In this document: positions 53,490 to 62,375 of the stretch, piece after piece
Layout of the letters: each line of letters starts with the position of its first letter
Position numbering within the stretch: position 1 is the stretch's first letter
NCBI GenBank assembly: GCA_963778465.1
Contig: CAVZUK010000003.1
Coordinates: 930,001-994,000 of the forward strand
Length of the DNA: 64,000 nt
Direction of reading: 5' to 3'
Source of the DNA: CAVZBW01 sp963778465
Lineage (GTDB): Bacteria; Actinomycetota; Acidimicrobiia; Acidimicrobiales; RAAP-2
The notes under the pieces: generated by a model
The model's database searches: none
Told to the model about the DNA's origin: nothing
What the model saw: only the letters and a program-made list of their open reading frames with translations
Program-made: the position numbers and the translations under genes

Positions 53490-53537
53490 CCACCCTCTCA
53501 AGGTGGAGACACGGGTTCGAATCCCGTTGGGGCTGCT
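53490..53537 (+). repeat. attR: second copy of the 48-bp tRNA-Glu 3' half
   Basis: It is identical to 33896-33943 and preceded by non-tRNA sequence, so it is not a functional tRNA. It marks the right boundary of the element. Confidence 0.95.
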
Positions 53538-53729
53538 CCTAAAGTACCAGCCCAGGGTCACTTTGTTGGCTATCCGTGTACCAGCCGGGATTTTCCATCG
53601 CGCGTCCATCGCGCGCACGAACCCGCCTTTCGGGTCATCGGGCACGGTTCGTTCGCATGATGTTCGCCAAAGCGGCGGGGCCACGCTGGGCAAGGCTGTG
53701 CGCCGAACGAGATGCCGAGGCGAGCGATG

Positions 53730-53990
53730 CCAGACGAGGCCGCCAGCGACGGAACGCGACTCCGCCCCTTCTCTCGCCGATGCTGGCCACCGCCGGGGGC
53801 GCTGCCGGCCGACGAGTCCCGGTACGCCTTCGAGCCGAAGTGGGACGGCTTCCGTGCCCTGGTTGCGGTCGACGGGGCGGTGCGAGTTCGGAGCCGACGT
53901 GGCCGCGATCTCCGTCGGTACTGCCCCGAGCTGGCCGGCCTACAAGTCGATGGCGAAGTCCTGGTCAACCTCGCCACTATTCGTGAGACC
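53730..53990 (+). pseudogene. ATP-dependent DNA ligase fragment
   Basis: One frame gives LSPMLATAGG and, after a shift near 53805, another frame gives ALPADESRYAFEPKWDGFRALVAV with the adenylation motif K-W-D-G-F-R, then VRVRSRRGRDLRRYCPEL and a shortened DGEVLV. This is the start of a LigC/LigD-type ligase adenylation domain. The rest of the roughly 300-residue domain is missing. It lies just outside attR, so it is chromosomal or left by an earlier insertion. Confidence 0.75.
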
Positions 53991-54107
53991 GACAATTGTC
54001 CGGCTCCAGCGAAAACTAGTGATACGTGACGTTTCCAGGTTGGAGCCTGAACGCCTGCAATCTCACCTGAGTCTTCGAGTCGGACGGAGACTCCGTCTGC
54101 GAGCGAA

Positions 54108-57100
54108 TCAGCGGTCCGGTAGTCCGCAGCGATCCTTCTTGAAGGTCGTGTCCACGGTATCGGTGGCGAGCAGGCGCCGACCCCAGTTCAAGTTGGGATT
54201 CTGGTAGTTCACCGGCGGTGGTGAGGATGCGGAGTAGAACTGTGTCTTGTTGAACCCGAGCCCCGACAGACCAGGACCCGCCGGTGCGAAGAGGCGATCG
54301 AGGATTCCGGCGTCCGGAACACTCCAATAGGGGCCGTTTCGGGACAGCAGGAAGATCACCGATTGAATCGGAGCACCGCTCCCGTTGAACCCGAAGACCT
54401 GCAGGTCTTGGGCTACGTCGGGCTCACGAACGAAGTACTGCTCCTTGCGCTTTTCCCCGAAGATGTTCGTGGACCAGCAGGTGAGGTTGCGAGCGTTGCT
54501 CGGCCCGGTGGGCGGCGGGGGCGCGATCTGAATCATCATCGGGTCGAGGATCGGGACGAGCGTCTGGTAGTAGAACTGCTCCGTCGCGAGCCGCAGGGCG
54601 TTCACCGCGATCGAGGGGTCGGCGGGCAGCCGCCAGTCGGAGTCCACGTGGGTCGCGGTCGTCTGCAACTTTCCGTAGTCGCTGACGATGAGCAGGCCGA
54701 CGGTGGTCAATGCGCGCTGGGCAGCGTCGAAACGGTCCAAGATCGCCGAGGCGAGCTGCCTCGTCGTGGCTCGAATGGCTCCGTCGAGTGTCGGTGACCC
54801 GTCCGGACGGTTTAACGCCGCGATCAGTGAGAGTCCTGCGCTGACGGCGTCAAGCATGAGCTTGGCCGGCCTCTGGCCGATGGTGTCGAAGTAGATCTTG
54901 GTGACGTTGACGAAGAAGGCGAGCAGCGCGTTCCCAGTGGGGCTCGCATCTCTCTGCGGCGGGTTCAGAGAGTCCTGGATTTGTTGTCCGATGGCTTGGA
55001 GATCCACGTACGCCCGGGTACCCGAACGCTCGAAGGGCTGTTGAAGCGCCGCGAGGTAGGTCTGGACGTGGTTCAGGTCCGAGATCTCGTCGCCGAGCTG
55101 GTCCTTGACGGCATTGAAATCGGCGGGGGTGAAGTCCTCGCCGCCCGGATAGGTCATCCGGGCGAGGTCGAGCGCCTTCTGCTGCCAGTTGGCGCGGTAG
55201 TGCTCGTAGTAGGCCGTGCGGACGTCGCAGGTCACCGCGTCGACCGGACAGAGCCTGAGCTGGTCCCCGATGTAGGTCTCGGCGGCGGCTTGGCCCCCGG
55301 TGAAGGCCGGGAATGGCTGGGGAGGTTGGTACGCCACCGAGATGAGACCGGTGTTCATCGTGCCCACGGCGTCGGGGGAGTCGGAAATGAGAGGGGCGAA
55401 CGAGTAGTCGTTCCTGGACGGAGCAAGGACGCCGGTCAGCTGGCCCGACTGGCCGAGGCTGGCAGTGCTCGACTCGGCCACCGGCGGGACGATCGGAACG
55501 GTGGCCCGCGAGGAGATGGCGCGCCCAACGAGGGCGTAGCTGCCCGGAGTAGCGAGGCTATTGAACAAGGCCTGGTTGCCGCCGAGCTCAGAGACCGCTC
55601 TGCCCAGGCGGCCTTGCATTACCCGAACCGTGCCCACCGTCTGGAGGACGATGAGGGAACCCGGGTAGAAGCTTTCTCCGAGGATGCCCAAGGCGAAACT
55701 GAGCATCTCCTGATCACGAATATCAGTCGCGGTGCCCGCGTTGGTGTTGGTCGGCCACACCTGGTTGTTGGGGAAGGTCGGATCGGACGACTGGACGGGC
55801 TGCAGCGAGTAGGGGTCGAGGGCGAGGACATGGATGCCGGCCGTCGCACCTGAGGGGAGTGTCGCCGAATAGGACTGCGAGCCCACCTGGATCACGTTCG
55901 TGGTCGCGTCCGACCCGGGGCCGGCGGTCGCGAAGGTCGGGTACTCGGGGCTCACGAAGTCGTAGAGATTCGTTGCGGGATTCTCCTGCAGGTAACCGGT
56001 GATGTCGCCACTCGCGTGGGCCTCGGTGAGGTTCCCGGGATAGCCGACGTTGCTCCAGGCGCTGTTGGCGGCCGCTCCGGGGGTGCCGATGATCGAGAAA
56101 GCGACCCTTAGGAAGGCCGTGACTCGGCCCTGCTCGTCGGCGGTGAGGTCGTGGCCGAGCATCCTCTCGAAGTTCACGAGCCCGGGGAGCGCGGCTGGAA
56201 CGACGCCGTAGCCGCTGACGACCATCAGATAGCCCAGCTTTCCCGAGAACTTCGTGGCGATTCCGACGAGTTGAGAAACACCGGAGGCGTTGGCGAGGAC
56301 GTCGCCGGACTGCACCAGGGCCCGGGTGGTTCGGTCGAGCACGGCGAAGTGGAGCTCACCACTAAGGTTGCGAGTCACAGGCTTCCCGTCGATCACGATG
56401 GCAGGGGTCGGAGGGGCCGAAAGGGTCTCGATCGGCACGCCGATGGGGGGATCGTCGGGACGGGCGCTCACCATCACGGACTGTTCTGTCGTCGACCCGG
56501 TCGAGCGGGCAGTGTCGGACTGGAAGTGCACCGCGACCGAGAGCTCGTACGTCCCCTCCGAGCCCGGTATGAAGACGGGCTTGGCCGACTGGGCGTCCGC
56601 CAGGGTGGCTCCCGAGTCGGTGGGCTGGGCGACCAATCGCCAGTCGAAGCCAAATTGGCCGGTGGGAACGTCGCCGTTCAGGTCGGCCAGGACCGCAACC
56701 CGGCTCACCCCGGGACGGAGGCCGGCATCGATCGAGAGCTGGCCGATGGCAGTGCCCCTCGTCGTGTCGGACACCCCACCAGGGGGGTTTGAGCCCGAGA
56801 CGCTGACCCCAAGGGCCGGGATCGGAGGCGAGGTGACGTCCGCCGCTACGGGTCCGTTACCGCCGCCAACGGTTACTGCGACCCTCAAGGTGACGCTGTC
56901 GGTCGGCTGGAGGGGTGGATTCGCAGCAGCGCCAGGAGACGGAGTGGTGGTGCTCGGCGGAACCGTGGTGCTCGATGGAGTAGTGGTGGTGCTCGGCGGA
57001 ACCGTGGTGCTCGATGGAGTAGTGGTGGTGCTCGGCGGAACCGTGGTGCTCGATGGAGTAGTGGTGGTGCTCGGCGGAACCGTGGTGCTCGATGGAGTAG

Positions 57101-57302
57101 CGGTGGAGGTGGTGCTTGAGGCAGTGGGGAGGGAGCCTGCCAAGGACCCACTCGCTGATGGTCCGGACTTGGGTTCGGCGCCCGCTTCGTTCAGTGACGC
57201 GGCGGAGAGAAGCGGAAGTACCAGCGCTACGGCAAGGAACGGCACGACCACTCGCCAGGTCCGCCGCCGGCCCAGGGCCTCGCGGTCGAAGGGATCGTCC
57301 AT
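54108..57302 (-). CDS. large secreted protein with Ser/Thr/Pro repeat linker, function unknown
   Basis: This 1064-residue protein has an N-terminal signal region (RRRTWRVVVPFLAVALVLPLLSAASLNEAGAE) and then a Thr/Ser/Pro linker with four identical 13-residue repeats of SSTTVPPSTTTTP type. A beta-rich domain follows (about residues 130-320, with SVTLRVAVTVGGG and a PKD/FN3-like feel). The remainder is mostly helical, with paired cysteines (RLCPVDAVTCD) and a C-terminal LTCWSTNIFGEKRKEQYFVREPD. AAGGAG lies 10 bases before ATG 57302. I recognise no catalytic family; an extracellular structural or binding role is likely. Confidence 0.75.
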   Translation of the reverse strand: MDDPFDREALGRRRTWRVVVPFLAVALVLPLLSAASLNEAGAEPKSGPSASGSLAGSLPTASSTTSTATPSSTTVPPSTTTTPSSTTVPPSTTTTPSSTTVPPSTTTTPSSTTVPPSTTTPSPGAAANPPLQPTDSVTLRVAVTVGGGNGPVAADVTSPPIPALGVSVSGSNPPGGVSDTTRGTAIGQLSIDAGLRPGVSRVAVLADLNGDVPTGQFGFDWRLVAQPTDSGATLADAQSAKPVFIPGSEGTYELSVAVHFQSDTARSTGSTTEQSVMVSARPDDPPIGVPIETLSAPPTPAIVIDGKPVTRNLSGELHFAVLDRTTRALVQSGDVLANASGVSQLVGIATKFSGKLGYLMVVSGYGVVPAALPGLVNFERMLGHDLTADEQGRVTAFLRVAFSIIGTPGAAANSAWSNVGYPGNLTEAHASGDITGYLQENPATNLYDFVSPEYPTFATAGPGSDATTNVIQVGSQSYSATLPSGATAGIHVLALDPYSLQPVQSSDPTFPNNQVWPTNTNAGTATDIRDQEMLSFALGILGESFYPGSLIVLQTVGTVRVMQGRLGRAVSELGGNQALFNSLATPGSYALVGRAISSRATVPIVPPVAESSTASLGQSGQLTGVLAPSRNDYSFAPLISDSPDAVGTMNTGLISVAYQPPQPFPAFTGGQAAAETYIGDQLRLCPVDAVTCDVRTAYYEHYRANWQQKALDLARMTYPGGEDFTPADFNAVKDQLGDEISDLNHVQTYLAALQQPFERSGTRAYVDLQAIGQQIQDSLNPPQRDASPTGNALLAFFVNVTKIYFDTIGQRPAKLMLDAVSAGLSLIAALNRPDGSPTLDGAIRATTRQLASAILDRFDAAQRALTTVGLLIVSDYGKLQTTATHVDSDWRLPADPSIAVNALRLATEQFYYQTLVPILDPMMIQIAPPPPTGPSNARNLTCWSTNIFGEKRKEQYFVREPDVAQDLQVFGFNGSGAPIQSVIFLLSRNGPYWSVPDAGILDRLFAPAGPGLSGLGFNKTQFYSASSPPPVNYQNPNLNWGRRLLATDTVDTTFKKDRCGLPDR
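56944..57099. repeat. 4 x 39-bp perfect tandem repeat inside the secreted-protein gene
   Basis: Four identical 39-bp units (56944-56982, 56983-57021, 57022-57060, 57061-57099) each encode 13 linker residues. Length in codons keeps the frame, so copy number can vary without breaking the protein. Confidence 0.95.
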
Positions 57303-57790
57303 TCGATTTTCGCTCCTTCGCGAGGTCCAGCACGGCGTGATGCTCTTGGAAGGCAGCCAGAGGCTATCCCGAGAGAGCCATGCAAGGAAGGGGCAAGGAA
57401 GGGGCAAGGAAGGGGTACGACAAGCCGAGTGCGCATCATTTGCGGGCCATCAGTCCCCCGGCTCCTGGGCTGGGGCTCGGTCGGCGGCACGCCTCGTTCA
57501 AGGCTTTGGTCGACGACTGACACTCTGGGTTAGAGATCCGAGAACGAGGCGGTGTTGACGACGACAAAAGCGCGTGTCTCCGGTGGCGTGCTGGCCCTCT
57601 CGTGGTGCACCATGCGCACTTACGCGGGCCCACCGGCCTGCTCCTCTATCCGATGTCGTAACGCTTCCAGCAATGTGACCTCGTGTTGCTGTGCTTTCCG
57701 GCAGGCCTCATCCCAAGGCTCGTCGAGCCATCTCATCAGGGTGAAGCGGGCGGTTGCGGTCTTGCGTAGCGCAGCCAGCAGGCAGAAGGC
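57303..57790. other. stretch without an intact gene; short coding relic on the minus strand
   Basis: The first 50 or so bases are the leader of the large secreted protein. Minus-strand bases 57620-57784 encode a coding-like tail (LLAALRKTATARFTLMRWLD, then EACRKAQQHEVTLLEALRHRIE) that ends in a stop and looks like the C-terminus of an unidentified protein cut off by the IS21 remnant. GGGGCAAGGAA repeats at about 57395-57415 are a short direct repeat. Confidence 0.4.
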
Positions 57791-58282
57791 TTGAGCCTGA
57801 GCTGGCTGGCCGAGCGGGTGAACGGCCGGGTGCATTCGACGACCAAGGAGACGCCGGCCGAACGGTTGGAGACCGAGCGCCGGTTCCTCCATCCCCTCCC
57901 GCCCCGGCGCTTCGACACCGCCTACGTCGAGCCCCGCCGGGTCCACGTCGCCCTGCCCTTCATCGAGTGGGACGCCGTGCGCTACTCGGTGTCCCCCGAG
58001 TGCCTCGGCCAGAAGGTGACGTGCCGGGTCGAGGTGGACTCGAGCATCTTGGAGATCAGCTGGGGTGGGACCGTGGTGGCGAGTCATCGACTGGCCGACA
58101 AGGGCACCGCCGAGGTGTGGGACTCGGCCCACCGCCAGGCGGCCGAGGCGGCCGCCCTCGGACACACCCGCCCGGTGCTGCGCCTCGTCGATCACGCCCC
58201 GATGCCCCGGCCACCGGCGGCGTTCAGCGACTTCGACGTGGAGCTCCCCGACTTGGCGGCCCGTTACGGAGATCCCTCGTGA
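57791..58282 (+). pseudogene. istA: istA C-terminal fragment of a second IS21-type element
   Basis: The fragment has 163 residues. LAERVNGRVHSTTKETPAERLETERRFLHPLP and VHVALPFIEWDAVRYSVSPECLGQKVTC are the C-terminal beta-domain and preceding segment of an IstA-like transposase. The HTH and DDE domains are missing, so it is a 5'-truncated remnant. It overlaps the following istB fragment by GTGA. Its sequence differs clearly from the IS at 41221, so it is a different element. Confidence 0.75.
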
Positions 58283-59022
58283 CCGGGATCTACGAGCAGC
58301 TGAAGGCCGATCTCGACTACCTGCAGATGGGCGCCGTCCAAGAGTGCTTCGCCACCCTGGCCGAGGAGGCGACGGAGAAGGGCTGGAGTCACGTCGAGTA
58401 CCTCCACCAGGTCATGGCCACCCAGGCGTCGGCCACCACCAACCGCCGGCTGGCTGCCCGGCTGCGCTACGCCCGCTTCCCCTATCGGCGCAGCATCAGC
58501 GACTTCGACTTCGAGTTCCAGCCGAGCGTCGACCGAAAGCTCGTCGAGGACCTGGCCACCTTGCGCTTCATCGGCGAGCACCGCCCGGTCGTCCTGCTCG
58601 GCCAGCCCGGGTGCGGCAAGACACATCTGGCGGTGGCCTTGGCCACCGCGGCGGTCGAGGCTGGCTACCGGGGCTACTTCACGACGGCCGACGACATGGT
58701 GCGCACCCTGCTCGCCGCCCGAGCGGCCGGGAACTTCGCCACCAAGCTGCGCGCCTACACCGCCCCGACCGCCCTCGTGATCGACGACGTGGGTCTGCTC
58801 CCGATCGGTGCCGAGGGCGCCGGGGTGTTCTTCACCGTCATCAACGCCAGATATGAGAACGGCCATCCGACGCTGGCCACGAGCAATCGGGGCCTGCCCA
58901 CCGCCCCCAGTTGGGTACCGATGCCGGCCAGTGGTGGATTGGCGATAGTGGGTCTACCCGGGTCTTCAAGGACGGACTGGCGCAGACCCCACCAGGTGAC
59001 GTGCGAGACGGCGGATAAGTAG
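58279..59022 (+). pseudogene. istB: istB fragment of the second IS21-type element, 3' end replaced
   Basis: The frame of 247 residues starts at GTG 58279 and is a good IstB ATPase up to about residue 205: Walker A GQPGCGKTH, Walker B ALVIDDVGLLP, and the sensor-like TLATSNRGL. After that (about base 58890) the sequence no longer resembles IstB, and ILDRLLHHS-like residues are absent. The true C-terminus was replaced by unrelated sequence, so the remnant is presumably inactive. Confidence 0.75.
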
Positions 59023-59113
59023 GACCATTTGCCATCTGCCGATCTTGCTGGGTCTCGTCATCGACGGTGAGGTGGGTGATGCCATCGGGGATGGACGGTC
59101 TGGTCTCGGTGTG

Positions 59114-59135
59114 TGAACCGCCCCGGGGCGGTTCA
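59114..59135. repeat. 22-bp perfect palindrome
   Basis: TGAACCGCCCC followed by its exact complement GGGGCGGTTCA. With no T-run it could be a weak terminator for rightward IS remnant transcripts or a protein-binding site. Confidence 0.6.
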
Positions 59136-59283
59136 TGCAGCTGACGCGCTGCGCCTGTTGTGGCGACCTCGTCGAGCACCCACCCACGGAACGAATCCTC
59201 TACTCATCAGACGGCGACAAGCTGCGGGGCGCTGCCCGGCGCTGGGAGCCATCCCTACGGGGATAGCGACGTAGGGTCTTTGC

Positions 59284-59688
59284 ATGAGAGTCGACTGGGC
59301 AACCCTTTGTCGCTACATCGAGGTTCACGACAACGGGTCGGCGCTGCTCGTCGGCGCCGGCACGGACATCGCCTTCGTCGCGAACCTCCCGGCGACCATC
59401 GACCTCGTGCTCGCCGCCCGTCTGGTCGGACGACCCGACGAGGTTGAGCACGTGCTAGCGGGTTCCGTTAGGAGGCCCGACATGACCAGCCTGGTGTCTT
59501 TCGAGGCAATCTTCAAGCAGGGGGTGCAGAACGCATACGTGCCCCCTGGCTGGGAGGCCGGGTTTGTGCAGCGGGTGCCGATTCAGTTCGTCGCGGAGGC
59601 TGAAGGCCCCTATGACGTAGTCGTTGCGGTGGACGGAAACAGCCGGTCGGTGCCATTCCTGGTCTTACTGGACCCGGGAGTTGGCTGA
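59284..59688 (+). CDS. DUF6941-like protein
   Basis: This 134-residue protein begins MRVDWATLCRYIEVHDNGSALLVGAGTDIAFVANLPATIDLVLAARLVG, the start pattern of the DUF6941 family (short beta-sandwich-like proteins of unknown function). The later EGPYDVVVAVDGNSRSVPFLV fits the same fold. A TAGGGT hexamer at 59272-59277 ends 6 bases before the ATG, so transcription is likely leaderless. Function is unknown. Confidence 0.65.
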   Translation: MRVDWATLCRYIEVHDNGSALLVGAGTDIAFVANLPATIDLVLAARLVGRPDEVEHVLAGSVRRPDMTSLVSFEAIFKQGVQNAYVPPGWEAGFVQRVPIQFVAEAEGPYDVVVAVDGNSRSVPFLVLLDPGVG

Positions 59689-59707
59689 GTTCATGGCCGA
59701 GGCGGAA

Positions 59708-59815
59708 AATGACGACCGAACCGCTTCGGTCCTTCCTCGTCGAGCCCGGCCGCAGCCTCAGGGCGGTCCTAGACCCGGTACCTGAGCGACGAGGCCACCC
59801 GATGCACTGCCCGGA
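59708..59815 (+). repeat. coding-like repeat, copy A (TEPLRSF...VPExRGHPM)
   Basis: The plus strand encodes TEPLRSFLVEPGR then VPERRGHPM. A related stretch lies at 62376-62490. It is not part of a credible gene here. Confidence 0.5.
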
Positions 59816-59979
59816 GCCGGTGGTTGCCCGTGGCCGGCCCCGAGCCGAGAGCCGGAAGGTCGACCAAGTGGACGCCTGTTCGCAGCGTGCCGGCGAGCTG
59901 GAGAACGCCGCACGGTCGTCAAGGGAACCTAGTTGCTCAGGACATCTGCAATATCTCGGGCCCATTCTTCGGCATAGGG

Positions 59980-60208
59980 GAAATTCGGTCATCACGATGG
60001 CTGGCACGTTCTGGCCCGGGCGCCCGAGTTGGTGTTCAACGATTTGGGCGAAACCTTTCGCCGCCTGTGCCTCACTGCCAACAATCGCAAGTCCGATTTG
60101 GCCGCTTGTCGTCTGAGCGGACGCCGGTCCCGTCATGATCAGAGCCGGTGCCACGGCAAGAGCTGCCCCGGCGAGTAGAACCCCAAGTCTTACGACGTCC
60201 CTCGCCAT
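59980..60208 (-). pseudogene. secreted-protein gene fragment (signal peptide and first 40 residues)
   Basis: The frame starts with a clear signal peptide (DVVRLGVLLAGAALAVAPALIM, then ASAQ) and continues with IGLAIVGSEAQAAKGFAQIVEHQLGRPG. After about residue 80 it becomes Arg/Pro/Ser-rich sequence antisense to other features. I read it as a truncated gene, with the boundary to non-coding near 59980 uncertain. Confidence 0.45.
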
Positions 60209-60462
60209 CCAGGAGAGTGACGGGAACGCGACAAGAGCCCGGGGCGCTCAAAGCCCAGGTCGTTGCCTCCTCTGGAAGTGAAGAAAAGGCGACGCCCCAA
60301 ATCCCCGACACCGACGTTGTCGCTCAGGAATTTGCCGATCGGCACTAAAAATTGACAGCCCCAGGGGATTCCTCGATACTGCTAATTGGGGCTAAGCCAC
60401 GGGCTACGGCGGTCCACTGAGAGACGGTTGGGTCTCTGCGGCTCAAGTGGGAGGGATGACCA

Positions 60463-61428
60463 GTGACTACGCGCGCGAAACGTCCAGCGGTTTGGGCCCG
60501 GTCGGCGGTGGCGGTCGCCGCCGGGACTCTGGGAACTGGATTAGCGGGAGCCCTCGTCGCCTCACCAGCGGGGGCAGCGACGCCCATCGTCGTCTGTACG
60601 CCAAGCCAAAACAATTTGCAGGCTGTCATGGACGCCGCCGCACCAGGCTCGAAGATCCTCGTGCTCGGTACCTGCATAGGTAACTTCACCATCAAGCAGA
60701 ATCTGACCCTTCAGGGGCCGGCCACCCTCGACGGCAACAACGCTGGCACCGTCCTGACCGTTTCATCAAGTGCTACGGCAACGGTCAGTGGCTTCACCAT
60801 CCAACACGGCAATAGCCCTGGTCCCGGTGGCGGAATCGCCAACAACGGCACCTTGACTCTCAGCTTTTCACGGGTGTCGAACAATACGACGGCCCGTTTT
60901 GGTGGCGGAATCGCCAACAGCACCAACTCACAATCCGCAACCATGACCATCGACGACTCACAGGTGACGAACAACAGCGCGCCAAGCGACGCCGGCGGCG
61001 GTATCGAGAATGCGGCCGGCACCGTGACGCTCAACTCATCTCAAGTGTCGAACAACCATGCTGAGCATGGCGGCGGTATCTCATTCTCTGGCACCACGTT
61101 GAACCTCAACTCGTCTCAAGTGTTCAACAACACGGCCGACCAGGAGGGCGGGGGCCTCAACAACGACAGCGGCCACAACGGTGTCGTGAATCTCACCAAA
61201 TCTCAAGTGTTCAACAACGCGGCCGGTGGTGACGGAGGCGGCATCTTCAATACGCTGGGGGACACCGTCAACCTCACGCGCTCTCAGGTGCTGAGGAACA
61301 GCGCGGGAGGTTCGGGCGGCGGTATCTTGAACGACCAAGGAACGGTCACTCTTGTGGCGTCCGTGGTCACGCTCAATCGTCCGGATAACTGCGGCAACCC
61401 GAGCACCGTCCCTGGTTGCGCTGGCTAG
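60463..61428 (+). CDS. secreted right-handed beta-helix protein with GGGI repeats
   Basis: This 321-residue exported protein starts at GTG 60463 (GGGAGGG upstream). The signal peptide runs to ASPAGAA. After a Cys-containing N-cap (CTPSQNNLQAVMDAAAPGSKILVLGTC) come about seven imperfect repeats of 25-35 residues with N(N)-x-A-x3-GGGI and LNSSQVxNN, the pattern of parallel beta-helix, polymorphic-membrane-protein-like repeats. It ends with a Cys pair. Such proteins bind surfaces or polysaccharides or act as lyases; no catalytic residues can be assigned. Confidence 0.8.
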   Translation: MTTRAKRPAVWARSAVAVAAGTLGTGLAGALVASPAGAATPIVVCTPSQNNLQAVMDAAAPGSKILVLGTCIGNFTIKQNLTLQGPATLDGNNAGTVLTVSSSATATVSGFTIQHGNSPGPGGGIANNGTLTLSFSRVSNNTTARFGGGIANSTNSQSATMTIDDSQVTNNSAPSDAGGGIENAAGTVTLNSSQVSNNHAEHGGGISFSGTTLNLNSSQVFNNTADQEGGGLNNDSGHNGVVNLTKSQVFNNAAGGDGGGIFNTLGDTVNLTRSQVLRNSAGGSGGGILNDQGTVTLVASVVTLNRPDNCGNPSTVPGCAG

Positions 61429-61932
61429 GACTGCGTAGGGCTCTGGCACCCTTCCAGGGAGGGGTGTGCCTGGTGGTACCGTCGCCGCCTCAGGCGCGAC
61501 GGAGCCGAACGCAGATGGCGTCTGAGAGACCCGGTCCGTCGCCCCCGTTCCCGACGCGCCATTCTGTTCAGAGCAGTCCAGATGCAATAAGCGACCCATT
61601 GGGACTCTGTTCCTCGCTCTTGTTCCTCGCTTCTTCGGCGAGCCAGCGCGTCAGCATGGAGACGTGCCGGAAGGAACAGCGGGTTGGATTCATATGCTCG
61701 GTCGAAGCCCTCCCGTCAAGCCTCCCGTCAAGCCGTAGGCGTGCTCGTGAGGATGGGCATCGACAGTTGCTCGATCCATCCCATTTACCGCGTGCGCTGA
61801 CTTGGGGCTATCTGGGGAAACCCTTGAATGTCACGGCCAACCGGTTGCCTGTAGGTTGAGATCGGCTGGCGTCCGCTGGCTACCGAACTTTTGGGAAAGG
61901 GTTGGCTCGGCCAACAGCTCTAAAGGCAAGGG
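61429..61932. other. gene-free stretch
   Basis: About 500 bases between two secreted-protein genes. I see no credible gene, only a short direct repeat (CCTCCCGTCAAG twice near 61710-61735). Confidence 0.5.
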
Positions 61933-62361
61933 GTGACGGTGCGACGGACCAAGCGAGCCCTTGCTGCTGCGCTGATGACGGGTGTGCTGCTCGGGCTTGG
62001 TGGAGCGGTGAGTGGCGGAGCGGCGACGGCGTCGGCGGCACCCAACGACCAGCCGTTTCACATGACAATCCAGGGCTCGCTTCCGGCGGGCACGAGTACT
62101 GGACGGTTCGCCTCATGTGGCGATGAGTACGTCGAGAGGGGCGCCAACCAGACCGTTCCGCGCCTCGACTTCGTCGCTTACCCGACCGTCTATCTGACTC
62201 CCGTCGTCGCGGTAGGGACCGCCCCGTATGTGTTCGGTTCGCGGGCGGTGACATCCATGAGTCTCACGATTCACAACTTCGACACCGACCGAACCCAATT
62301 GTGGAAGGTGACCTGGTATTGCACGCCCGACAAGAACAAGGCATGGCTCGTCTTCGGGTGA
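61933..62361 (+). CDS. small secreted protein, unknown function
   Basis: This 142-residue protein starts at GTG 61933 (AAGGCAAGG upstream) with a clear signal peptide (RRTKRALAAALMTGVLLGLGGAVSGGAATASAA). The mature part of about 105 residues has two cysteines (FASCGDEY and WYCTPD) and a beta-rich pattern (LDFVAYPTVYLTPVVAVGTAPYVFG, SMSLTIHNFDTD). I recognise no family. It is one of several small exported proteins in this end of the window. Confidence 0.65.
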   Translation: MTVRRTKRALAAALMTGVLLGLGGAVSGGAATASAAPNDQPFHMTIQGSLPAGTSTGRFASCGDEYVERGANQTVPRLDFVAYPTVYLTPVVAVGTAPYVFGSRAVTSMSLTIHNFDTDRTQLWKVTWYCTPDKNKAWLVFG

Positions 62362-62375
62362 CTGCAAACTGAGCG

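Larger units (their letters stand above)
33896..53537 (+). mobile_element. tRNA-Glu integrated element (about 19.6 kb), probably decayed
   Basis: The element is bounded by 48-bp direct repeats derived from tRNA-Glu. It carries a truncated integrase next to attL, a transporter operon, two DUF262 proteins, an IS21-family insertion, small proteins, and a replication module (primase-polymerase-like protein and excisionase) near attR. I see no FtsK/TraB-type DNA translocase, relaxase or phage structural gene, so it looks like an integrative, possibly mobilisable, element rather than a prophage or full AICE. Base composition is visibly less GC-rich in several parts (34-38 kb, 44-47 kb, 52.8-53 kb) than in the flanks. 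Confidence 0.9.

Noticed and set aside
33896..53537. Prophage
   Set aside because: No capsid, portal, terminase, tail or lysis genes are recognisable; the content fits an integrative element.
53490..53537. A second tRNA-Glu gene
   Set aside because: Only the 3' half is present; there is no acceptor 5' strand or D-arm upstream.
52647..53693. A 348-codon minus-strand frame running across attR
   Set aside because: It includes the antisense of the tRNA-derived repeat (NGIRTRVSTLRG-type residues) and has no domain-like composition.
56944..57099. CRISPR array or direct-repeat regulatory array
   Set aside because: The 39-bp units are contiguous, in frame and encode a Thr/Pro linker.
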